Shown: positions 32,852-38,356 of the stretch, in pieces
Layout: each line of letters opens with the position of its first letter
How positions within the stretch are numbered: position 1 is the first letter of the stretch
Source: an uncultured Oscillibacter sp.
Lineage (GTDB): Bacteria; Bacillota; Clostridia; Oscillospirales; Oscillospiraceae
DNA length: 64,000 nt
Reading direction: 5' to 3'
Assembly: GCA_910585165.1 (NCBI GenBank)
Contig: CAJUBX010000002.1
Location: forward strand, 1-64,000
Translations under genes and position numbers: made by a program
Notes under the pieces: generated by a model
Seen by the model: only the letters and a program-made list of their open reading frames with translations
The model's database searches: none
Told to the model about the DNA's origin: nothing

Positions 32852-33334
32852 TCAGTCCACCGGCCAGAAGCCCAGGCCCTTCTGGATAGCCTCCATGGTC
32901 TGGCGGTCGAAGCGGTAGCTCAAATCCCGCAGGCCGATGGTGGAGCCCTTCTTCCGGTAGAGCCACAGTACGGCGGCGTTGCGCATTTTCTGCTGGGGCG
33001 TGAAGCCCTTGCTCCCGTTTCCGGGGATGAAAACCGCATCCTTCAGGTTGTCATAGGCTACACGCTTGCTCCCGATGACCACGCCCCGCTCGTAGAACCG
33101 CGCGCCGGCTCCGCCGGATTTTTTGAGGATTTCCACCAGCAGCGGGCCGAACTCCCCGTCCGCCGCCCCCTGGGCCCTGGGTCCGTCCCACTCCAGGACG
33201 TACTGCCCGCCGTGGCGGGCGGCCTGGGCCTCCGCCCCGGCCCGCCGCCGGGCCGCGCCTTTGTTCCAGATTTTGGTGATGGCCACGGATATCAGGACCA
33301 TGATCGCAATCAGCAGGATGATGCCGAAAATCAT
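32852..33334 (-). CDS. Membrane-anchored protein of unknown function, 160 residues
   Basis: The start is ATG 33334 after AAGGAGCG. The protein has one N-terminal hydrophobic helix (MIFGIILLIAIMVLISVAI). A soluble domain follows, with GVVIGSKRVAYDNLKDAVFIPG and a C-terminal RKKGSTIGLRDLSYRFDRQTMEAIQKGL that looks like a small PH-like or YcxB-type fold. It is translationally coupled to the 66-residue coiled-coil protein. No function can be assigned. Confidence 0.65.
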   Translation of the reverse strand: MIFGIILLIAIMVLISVAITKIWNKGAARRRAGAEAQAARHGGQYVLEWDGPRAQGAADGEFGPLLVEILKKSGGAGARFYERGVVIGSKRVAYDNLKDAVFIPGNGSKGFTPQQKMRNAAVLWLYRKKGSTIGLRDLSYRFDRQTMEAIQKGLGFWPVD

Positions 33335-33574
33335 ATAGAACGCTCCTTTTTCTCTGATTTTTCCGGGGGATTCTCCCTTTCTCCCCTTTCCCGGGACGGC
33401 CCCCGGCGCCTGTCCCCATCTGTCTTTTTCCACCGCGGCAGCCGCAGGGGCGAAACGCCCCCAGGCCGCCGGGCGGAAAACAAAAACGCCGTGCAGGTTC
33501 AGCCCCACACAGCGCAAGAAGCGGTCGCTCTCAATGCGGACACGGCACAGGAATACGGCGGCAAAACCCGCCCC

Positions 33575-33603
33575 TTGCGTGAAGGGCCGGATTGTCGTAT
33601 AAT
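33575..33603 (+). promoter_or_regulatory. Sigma-A promoter of the candidate small RNA
   Basis: -35 TTGCGT (33575-33580), a 17-base spacer and a perfect -10 TATAAT (33598-33603). The predicted start point, seven bases on, is 33610, which is exactly the first base of the closing helix of the RNA. Confidence 0.7.
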
Positions 33604-33609
33604 ATCCCC

Positions 33610-33703
33610 ATGCGGTGCGGCGTTCAGCCGTTGTGTAGGTGGGTTAGCACCTGTGCAGGTCTGCGGGTGCGCCAACACCCCCAGACTGCCGCATTTTTGT
33701 TTT
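33610..33703 (+). ncRNA. Candidate orphan structured RNA, ~90 nt, four-way junction with terminal U tract
   Basis: The RNA can be drawn with a closing helix ATGCGG (33610-33615) / CCGCAT (33689-33694) directly followed by TTTTTGTTTT. Inside are three hairpins. The first is CGGC/GCCG (33618-33630). The second is AGGTG/CACCT with a 6-base loop (33637-33652). The third is a long two-part hairpin, GTCTG/CAGAC outside and GGGTG/CACCC inside (33659-33686). No downstream gene lies on this strand, so it is not an obvious leader. It lacks the SRP RNA tetraloop-domain sequence, tRNA features and a hammerhead core. I cannot name a family. Confidence 0.6.
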
Positions 33704-33798
33704 CCAGGTCGATTATAGCAGGATTTTCCCGGCAATGCAAGTCCCTTCCTCCGCCGGGGCGCGGGGAGGCGCGGCGCTTCCAGAGGGCTGCGGCGGTT

Positions 33799-34680
33799 CT
33801 ATTCCGCCGGGCGGTTTGCCCCGCTTCCCGCCTCCTTCCGCAGCGCCAGCAGCGTCCCGTTGAGCTCCGCCCCCAGAATCAGCACGTTGGCGGACATGTA
33901 CAGCCAGATCATCAGCACCACCACCGTGCCGATGGACCCGTAGAGCAGGGAGTAGTTGGCGAAATTCTCCACATACATGGCGTACAGCCAGCTCAGGGCC
34001 ATCCACGCCGCCAGGGCCGCCAGGGTCCCGGGCCAGAGGTCCCGCCAGGGCCGCCGGGCGTCCTGGGCCAGGGCGTAGAGAAAGAACAGGGCGAAGTACC
34101 CCACCACCGCCGCCGCCGGGAAGCGCATCCGGGCCCAGAGCTCCGCCAGAAACAGCGGCAGGCGGAAGTTCCCCACGGCGTAGCCCAGCAGCCGGTCGCC
34201 GATGGTCATGAGGATCAAGGTCAGGGCAATGGCCGAAATCAGCACCACGGTGTACAGCAGGGTTTTCAGCCGGTGGACCGCCGCCCGCTTCGGAGGCCCC
34301 AGGTGGTAGGCCGTCCGCACGGAGACCATCAGGGCGTTGGTGGCCCGCATGGGAAACCAGATGGAGAAGAACAATCCGAAGACCATCAGCTTGGGGCTGG
34401 GGCTTTGGCCCACGTGAATCAGGTAGGCCCGGACGATGTCCACCACGTCCCGGGGCAGAAACTCCCCCAGGGCCAGCAAAATGGCGGTGACGTTCAGATT
34501 CAGCAGGCCCAGCAGGGCGCTGATGAAAATGAGGAAGGGGAAGATCATAAACAGCAGGTAGAAGGCCAGGGCGGCGCTCTGGACCCCCACGCGGTGGCGG
34601 AAATAACGCTGTACGAGAAGATAGATTCCCCGGGGCAGCTTGCGCTTCACGGCGGCTTCACCACGCTTTCCAACAAACAT
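33799..34680 (-). CDS. YihY/BrkB family integral membrane protein
   Basis: This 293-residue protein has six hydrophobic segments and the family signatures QSAALAFYLLFMIFPFLIF near residue 35 and YGSIGTVVVLMIWLYMSANVLILGAELN near the C terminus. The family was once called ribonuclease BN, but that role belongs to another protein; its function is unresolved. It starts 6 bases after the ArsC/Spx-like gene, in one operon with it. ATG 34680 is used; an internal GTG about 30 bases downstream is possible because the ribosome site is weak. Confidence 0.9.
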   Translation of the reverse strand: MFVGKRGEAAVKRKLPRGIYLLVQRYFRHRVGVQSAALAFYLLFMIFPFLIFISALLGLLNLNVTAILLALGEFLPRDVVDIVRAYLIHVGQSPSPKLMVFGLFFSIWFPMRATNALMVSVRTAYHLGPPKRAAVHRLKTLLYTVVLISAIALTLILMTIGDRLLGYAVGNFRLPLFLAELWARMRFPAAAVVGYFALFFLYALAQDARRPWRDLWPGTLAALAAWMALSWLYAMYVENFANYSLLYGSIGTVVVLMIWLYMSANVLILGAELNGTLLALRKEAGSGANRPAE

Positions 34681-34686
34681 AGGCGG

Positions 34687-35022
34687 TTATTCCCAGGTTT
34701 CCCAGACCTCGGGACGGTAGCCCACCGTGGCCTCTTTCCCGTTGCGGACGATGGGGGTCTGGAAAAGGACGGGGTTTTCCAGCAGCTTTTCCTCCCGGGC
34801 GGCGGGAGCGATATAGGCCATGTACAACTCCTCATAGGCCCGGCATTTCGTGTTTACCAGGGCGTCAAATCCGATTTTCTGCTTGACGGATTGGTACTCC
34901 CGGGGGGATAATCCCTTTGAGGGGAGATCGATGTACTGGAACTTGACGCGGCGCTCCTTGAACCAGCGCTGGGCCTTCTTGGTGTCGAAGCACTTGGAGG
35001 AGCCGAAAATCTGAATGTTCAT
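34687..35022 (-). CDS. ArsC/Spx family thioredoxin-fold protein, 111 residues
   Basis: The sequence MNIQIFGSSKCFDTKKAQRWFKERRVKFQYIDL shows the ArsC/Spx fold with one N-terminal cysteine and no CxxC pair. Further signatures are GLSPREYQSVKQKIGFDALVN and the cis-proline region NPVLFQTPIVRNGKEATVGY. Such proteins are glutaredoxin-like reductases or transcription-binding Spx relatives; the single cysteine favours the non-Spx ArsC-like branch. The ATG follows AAGGAGAACGTCTT. An inverted repeat at 35050-35078 covers its promoter region. Confidence 0.85.
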   Translation of the reverse strand: MNIQIFGSSKCFDTKKAQRWFKERRVKFQYIDLPSKGLSPREYQSVKQKIGFDALVNTKCRAYEELYMAYIAPAAREEKLLENPVLFQTPIVRNGKEATVGYRPEVWETWE

Positions 35023-35049
35023 AAGACGTTCTCCTTTGAAGCCATTTTA

Positions 35050-35078
35050 TTACTTCTGAACGGAAGGTTCAGAAGTAA
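35050..35078. promoter_or_regulatory. Perfect inverted repeat upstream of the ArsC-like gene
   Basis: Twelve-base perfect arms TTACTTCTGAAC and GTTCAGAAGTAA are separated by five bases, starting 28 bases upstream of the ArsC-like start codon. The position fits an operator in the promoter or leader of the arsC-yihY operon. No regulator gene is adjacent. Confidence 0.5.
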
Positions 35079-35143
35079 TATATGCCATATTTTGCGGTTG
35101 CCGCCTGGGGCGGCGAGCAAAACGGCTCAAATTGTATATATTG

Positions 35144-35178
35144 TTTCCGAATTTTTCATTCGGAAATAATATTATAAT
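35144..35178 (+). promoter_or_regulatory. Palindrome TTTCCGAAT-N5-ATTCGGAAA and -10 box before the sirtuin gene
   Basis: A perfect 9+9 palindrome (35144-35166) ends seven bases before a perfect -10 TATAAT (35173-35178), covering where the -35 would be. This is the layout of a repressor or activator site. The sirtuin gene starts 19 bases after the -10. Confidence 0.6.
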
Positions 35179-35196
35179 CCGCAGGGAGGGACCTTT

Positions 35197-35913
35197 ATGA
35201 CGGAAGCAGTCGAGACCTTGAGAACCTGGGTGCGGGAGGCCAAAGCCATCGCCTTCTTCGGCGGGGCGGGGGTCAGCACGGAGTCCGGCATCCCGGATTT
35301 CCGCTCCACCGGCGGGCTCTACCACCAGGAATGGAAGTACCCGCCGGAGACCATTTTAAGCCATACCTTTTACAAAAGCAACCCTGAGGAATTTTTCCGC
35401 TTCTACCGGGCCAAGATGCTGGCCCCGGAGGCCAGGCCCAACGCCGCCCACATGAAGCTGGCGCAGTGGGAGGCGGAGGGGAAGCTCACCGCCGTGGTCA
35501 CCCAGAACATCGACGGCCTCCACCAGGCGGCGGGAAGCCGCCATGTCTGCGAGCTCCACGGCAGCGTCCACCGGAACTACTGCGAAAAATGCGGGAAGTT
35601 CTACGGCCTGGAGTTTATCCTGAACGGCAGCGGCGTGCCCCGCTGCGGATGCGGCGGCGTGGTGAAGCCGGACGTGGTGCTCTATGAGGAGGGGCTGGAC
35701 CAGGCCGTCATGAACGACGCGGTGGACTCCATCGCCCGGGCGGACCTGCTCATCATCGGCGGCACCTCCCTGAACGTGTGGCCCGCTGCGGGGCTGGTCA
35801 ATTACTTCCGGGGAAGCCGGCTGGCCCTGATCAACAAGTCCTCCGTGGCCCGGGACCTTCCCGCCGGGCTGGTGATTACGGACCCCATCGGCCAGGTGAT
35901 GGCGCAATTGTAA
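35197..35913 (+). CDS. cobB: NAD-dependent protein deacylase, sirtuin (CobB type)
   Basis: This 238-residue protein is a bacterial sirtuin. NAD-binding motifs are GAGVSTESGIPDFRS near residue 28 and TQNIDGLHQAAG, with the catalytic histidine in ELHGSVH. Four zinc cysteines lie in YCEKCG and RCGCGG. The C-terminal Rossmann part has GGTSLNVWPAAGL. It removes acetyl or other acyl groups from lysines using NAD, releasing nicotinamide and O-acyl-ADP-ribose. The ATG follows GGGAGGG. It stands alone with its own promoter; the palindromic repeat element begins at its stop codon. Confidence 0.96.
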   Translation: MTEAVETLRTWVREAKAIAFFGGAGVSTESGIPDFRSTGGLYHQEWKYPPETILSHTFYKSNPEEFFRFYRAKMLAPEARPNAAHMKLAQWEAEGKLTAVVTQNIDGLHQAAGSRHVCELHGSVHRNYCEKCGKFYGLEFILNGSGVPRCGCGGVVKPDVVLYEEGLDQAVMNDAVDSIARADLLIIGGTSLNVWPAAGLVNYFRGSRLALINKSSVARDLPAGLVITDPIGQVMAQL

Positions 35914-36239
35914 GAGCCTGTTTAAAATCTATCAAAATGCCGTCTCAGTCCATCTTTTTCCGCTGGGACTGCGTTGATTTGACTTGAAATCCGTCAGGAT
36001 TCCTGCGTCAAATCGCCTTGCCCAGCAAAAAAATCTGAGCTGATCCGGCATTCCGCCAGATATTAAGAGCCTATCCCAAAATTATGCGCACACAGCTTGA
36101 TTGCATATTTTGCGTCATACTTCGTTGGTTTCCCTTGCCGGGCGACAGCCCGGTAAGCGGAAAACCGCCTCGTCTGACCCAAAATCTAACGGCGCAATCC
36201 GCGCACGCCTAATTTCGGGATAGGCTCTAAGCAGGCTCT
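35913..36239. repeat. Nested palindromic (MITE-like) elements after cobB
   Basis: An outer pair of inverted ends, AGAGCCTGTTTA at 35913 and TAAGCAGGCTCT ending at 36239, encloses a long imperfect hairpin (about 35930-36050). It also encloses a second element from 36066 to 36228 with its own inverted ends AGAGCCTATCCC...GGGATAGGCTCT, whose interior also folds on itself over most of its length. No transposase is present. This looks like one small non-autonomous element beside or inside another. The gap to the tRNA genes otherwise holds only the tRNA promoter. Confidence 0.65.
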
Positions 36240-36327
36240 AAGGAAGCGGGGAAAGCCGTCCCCCTCCGCCCGGCGGCGGAGGGGGATTTCCCGGAGGAAA
36301 AAAATCGGGAAAAACGGAAATTGGGTG

Positions 36328-36356
36328 TTGACAACCGGGGTGGTCCCGGCTATAAT
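36328..36356 (+). promoter_or_regulatory. Consensus sigma-A promoter of the tRNA-Leu genes
   Basis: Perfect -35 TTGACA (36328-36333), a 17-base spacer and perfect -10 TATAAT (36351-36356), starting transcription about 30 bases before the first tRNA. Confidence 0.85.
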
Positions 36357-36392
36357 AATCAAGCAGTCTTTTTTAGGGGACGCAACTATTAC

Positions 36393-36478
36393 GCGGCTGT
36401 GCTGGAACTGGTAGACAGGCCAGCTTGAGGTGCTGGTGTCGTATCGACGTGTGGGTTCAAGTCCCGTCAGCCGCACCA
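36393..36478 (+). tRNA. tRNA-Leu (GAG)
   Basis: This is an 86-base class II tRNA with acceptor stem GCGGCTG/CAGCCGC, a long variable arm, T loop GTTCAAGTC and encoded CCA. The anticodon stem CCAGC/GCTGG encloses TTGAGGT, giving anticodon GAG, which reads CUC and CUU leucine codons. It is first in the cluster after the consensus promoter. Confidence 0.95.
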
Positions 36479-36506
36479 ACGTCTTTTCCAAAAGACGCAA
36501 CACCAT

Positions 36507-36594
36507 GCGCGAGTGGTGGAATTGGCAGACTCGCTAGATTCAGGTTCTAGTGTCCTTTACGGACGTGCGGGTTCAAGTCCCGCCTCGCGCACCA
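36507..36594 (+). tRNA. tRNA-Leu (CAG), copy 1
   Basis: This is an 88-base class II tRNA with acceptor GCGCGAG/CTCGCGC, a variable arm GTGTCC...GGACG and encoded CCA. The anticodon loop TTCAGGT gives CAG, the reader of CUG, expected to be the main leucine codon in such a GC-rich genome. It lies 28 bases after the GAG gene and is followed by a terminator. Confidence 0.95.
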
Positions 36595-36600
36595 GGCGAA

Positions 36601-36640
36601 AGGGTCCCGTCTCACCGGGGCGGGACCCTGTTTCGTTTTT
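36601..36640 (+). terminator. Terminator between the two identical tRNA-Leu(CAG) copies
   Basis: Arms AGGGTCCCG (36601) and CGGGACCCT (36621) are followed by GTTTCGTTTTT. It ends the first tRNA transcript 7 bases after the CCA end. Confidence 0.8.
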
Positions 36641-36670
36641 GCCCGCAGGCTTACAAGTTCATACCGATGC

Positions 36671-36758
36671 GCGCGAGTGGTGGAATTGGCAGACTCGCTA
36701 GATTCAGGTTCTAGTGTCCTTTACGGACGTGCGGGTTCAAGTCCCGCCTCGCGCACCA
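36671..36758 (+). tRNA. tRNA-Leu (CAG), copy 2
   Basis: This copy appears identical base for base to copy 1 over its full 88 bases, including CCA. It lies beyond a terminator, so it depends on read-through or on a weak local promoter (a TTGCCC box 17 bases from TACCGA precedes it). Identity with copy 1 points to a recent duplication or gene conversion. Confidence 0.95.
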
Positions 36759-36798
36759 GAAAAGAAGGCACGCCGCTGGCGTGTCTTCTTTTCTGGTG
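36754..36798 (+). terminator. Terminator hairpin that includes the 3' end of the last tRNA-Leu
   Basis: The CACCA end of the tRNA forms the base of a 21-pair stem: CACCAGAAAAGAAG pairs with CTTCTTTTCTGGTG around an inner CACGCC-GCT-GGCGTG hairpin. The inner hairpin followed by TCTTCTTTTC is the likely intrinsic terminator. A second stem (CCGGCTTTTGCC/GGCAAAAGCCGG, 36803-36829) follows and may serve the convergent XRE gene. Confidence 0.75.
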
Positions 36799-36850
36799 CC
36801 CACCGGCTTTTGCCTCTGGCAAAAGCCGGCCCGCCGGCGCGGGTTTCCTC

Positions 36851-37081
36851 TTACCGGGGCGGCGCATCCCCCCACCCCGGCGACGGGTCCTCCGCCAGCC
36901 CCAGAATATAATCCACACTGGTGTGGTAAAACCGCGCCAGCGCAATGAGCGCTCCGCTGGGGATATCCAGCCCTCCGCTTTCATAGCGGGAATACGTGGC
37001 CTGGGAGACATGAAGCAGCTCTGCCAGCACCCTCTGCGGCAGGTCCCGGTCCTCCCGCAGGTCCCGCAGCCTCCGGTACAT
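36851..37081 (-). CDS. XRE-family helix-turn-helix regulator, 76 residues
   Basis: A single HTH domain fills the protein: RDLREDRDLPQRVLAELLHVSQATYSRYESGG, then IPSGALIALARFYHTSVDYILGL. The C-terminal tail is short. ATG 37081 follows GAAGGGGG; the longer frame upstream would run through the operators. The gene is divergent from a 57-residue protein across two matched operator repeats, so it probably represses itself and that partner. Confidence 0.88.
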   Translation of the reverse strand: MYRRLRDLREDRDLPQRVLAELLHVSQATYSRYESGGLDIPSGALIALARFYHTSVDYILGLAEDPSPGWGDAPPR

Positions 37082-37127
37082 ATCCCTCGCCCCCTTCCTC
37101 TCGCCTGCGATGCTTCTCATTTTAGGA

Positions 37128-37169
37128 TATGCGAAAATTGCATATTGCTTTTTATACGAAAATCGCATA
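37128..37169. promoter_or_regulatory. Twin operators between divergent XRE and small-protein genes
   Basis: Two 17-base near-palindromes, TATGCGAAAATTGCATA (37128-37144) and TATACGAAAATCGCATA (37153-37169), match at 15 of 17 bases with starts 25 bases apart. They lie between the divergent start codons, the natural place for XRE binding. Confidence 0.75.
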
Positions 37170-37206
37170 AAATGGGAGGGAGTCAAAGCAAAGGGGGAGA
37201 AGCGCA

Positions 37207-37380
37207 TTGCCCAAGGCAGAAAAAGAGGACCGCCCGGTCTGGCGGGTCTGGGTGGACGCCAAGCGGCGGGTGGTCTCCTTTCACGAGGCCCCGGGCTGCC
37301 GTCTTTTGGAGTTCCATAGCTACGAGCTGTTTCAAAGCTGCATTGACCGCTACACGGACCAGCAGTACCGCTACCAATAA
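37207..37380 (+). CDS. Small protein of unknown function, 57 residues, divergent from XRE
   Basis: A TTG start at 37207 follows AAGGGGGAGAAG. The protein opens MPKAEKEDRPVWRVWVDAKR and continues through a segment VVSFHEAPGCRLLEFHSYE to the end FQSCIDRYTDQQYRYQ. It has a beta-strand, Cys-containing turn, strand, helix layout. The gene is missed by length cut-offs but has a good ribosome site and host-like codons. It shares operators with the XRE gene, so it is probably the regulated partner. I do not recognise a family. Confidence 0.6.
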   Translation: MPKAEKEDRPVWRVWVDAKRRVVSFHEAPGCRLLEFHSYELFQSCIDRYTDQQYRYQ

Positions 37381-37409
37381 AAAGTCCATAAAAAAGCCCC
37401 GCCGGACGG

Positions 37410-37437
37410 TTGACAAACGGGAAAAACGTGTTATGAT
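37410..37437 (+). promoter_or_regulatory. Sigma-A promoter of the T-box / ileS operon
   Basis: -35 TTGACA (37410-37415) and -10 TATGAT (37432-37437) with a 16-base spacer, placing the transcript start near 37445. Confidence 0.75.
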
Positions 37438-37444
37438 AAGGTGC

Positions 37445-37725
37445 AACTGAACATTTGGGCGTGGATGAGGACGAGTAGCCCCTTCGCTCCCCCTCAGAGA
37501 GCCGCCGGGAAGGTGCGAGGCGGCGGGGAAGGAGCGGCGAAAATCACCTCGGAGCCTCCTGCTGAAAGACGAGGCGAGTAGGCAAGGACGTTTGACGGGC
37601 GTTACTCCGTCGGCCCGTGGCGGCGGGCTGTGAGGGGCCGTTCCCCGTAAGGGGACGGCAAAAAGAGTGGTATCGCAGAGCGCAGTACGCGCCCTGTCTC
37701 TTGGTAAGAGACAGGGCGCGTTTTT
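37445..37725 (+). promoter_or_regulatory. T-box riboswitch (isoleucine specific) upstream of ileS
   Basis: A ~280-base leader has the three parts of a T-box. Stem I includes the AGTA-type internal loop (GACGAGTAGCC). The specifier loop GAAAATCACCTC has the codon ATC (37543-37545), reading isoleucine. Near the 3' end the T-box core AGAGTGGTATCGCAG has the tRNA-end-pairing bases TGGT at 37668-37671, complementary to the ACCA end of tRNA-Ile. It is followed by a strong terminator. Uncharged tRNA-Ile should stabilise the antiterminator and switch on the downstream unknown gene and ileS. The core departs from the usual GGGTGGNACCGCG at two positions. Confidence 0.9.
37688..37725 (+). terminator. 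T-box regulatory terminator
   Basis: A perfect 15-pair stem, CGCGCCCTGTCTCTT (37688-37702) and AAGAGACAGGGCGCG (37706-37720), with a 3-base loop is followed by TTTTT. Its left arm overlaps the region that must pair with the T-box core in the antiterminator. Confidence 0.9.
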
Positions 37726-37767
37726 GATTTTCCCCGTGAAAAAATTTCTGAAACAGGAGATGATTTC

Positions 37768-38283
37768 ATGTCAGAACCGGTCAAAATTGTCATAGAGAAC
37801 ACCCCGGAGAAATTCCGCTCTATGGCGGAAGCGGCCGTGCCGCCCTTTTTGGAGCTTCTGAGGCAGCGGAATAAGCTGGAGCAGGAAATCTTTGCCCGCT
37901 CTCAGAAGCTCCGGGAGGAGCAGGCCGCGGCGGGCATTTCCCCCTACCAGTCCACGCCTGGGGACGCCGCGCTGGTCGAGGAATATTTCCGCCGGTATCT
38001 GGAGCTGGTCCGGCCCCGGTGTACGGAGAAGCTGCTGAAATGGGGCCCAGCCAGGAGCTACGGGAAACCCGCAAAATACGACTACCTCTTTGAACGCCCG
38101 GAGCCCACGGTCTATGTGACCATGAAGACGGCCAAGCGGATCGTGGTCTCCACGGAGAATCCCGTCTCTCATGACTACCGCTACCGCTTTGTCCTGCGGC
38201 CCTTCGGGGACGAATGGATGGTGGACGGCGTGGAGTGCGCCTTTGGAAACGAGGAACACTGGAGCTCCGAGCGCACGCTGTAA
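37768..38283 (+). CDS. Protein of unknown function, 171 residues, under T-box control
   Basis: The ATG follows CAGGAGATGATTTC, 43 bases after the T-box terminator. The N-terminal ~75 residues are helical and charged (SMAEAAVPPFLELLRQRNKLEQEIFARSQKLREEQ). The C-terminal half is beta-rich (EPTVYVTMKTAKRIVVSTE, YRYRFVLRPFGDEWMVDGVECAFG), resembling NTF2-like folds as seen in some immunity proteins. No signal peptide or membrane segment is seen. The nearest downstream gene is ileS, 73 bases on, so it shares the isoleucine-starvation switch. I do not recognise it; a link to isoleucine or tRNA metabolism is only suggested by position. Confidence 0.7.
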   Translation: MSEPVKIVIENTPEKFRSMAEAAVPPFLELLRQRNKLEQEIFARSQKLREEQAAAGISPYQSTPGDAALVEEYFRRYLELVRPRCTEKLLKWGPARSYGKPAKYDYLFERPEPTVYVTMKTAKRIVVSTENPVSHDYRYRFVLRPFGDEWMVDGVECAFGNEEHWSSERTL

Positions 38284-38356
38284 TATCCCTGGGGACATTC
38301 CCCCAAACCCTTCACGGCAGAAAACAAATTGCAATAAACTAAAGGAGTAATACAAA

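Larger units (their letters stand above)
33335..33798. other. 464-base gap holding a candidate small RNA gene
   Basis: No protein gene is seen. The left ~240 bases (33335-33574) are upstream DNA of the minus-strand membrane protein, without a clear promoter. The right part holds a plus-strand promoter and a structured RNA (listed separately), followed by the end of the minus-strand YihY gene. Confidence 0.6.

Noticed and set aside
33610..33703. Reading the small RNA as SRP RNA or a degenerate tRNA.
   Set aside because: It lacks the conserved SRP domain IV sequence with GGAA-type loop. It has no T-loop GTTC-type arm in the right place, no CCA and no 7-base acceptor.
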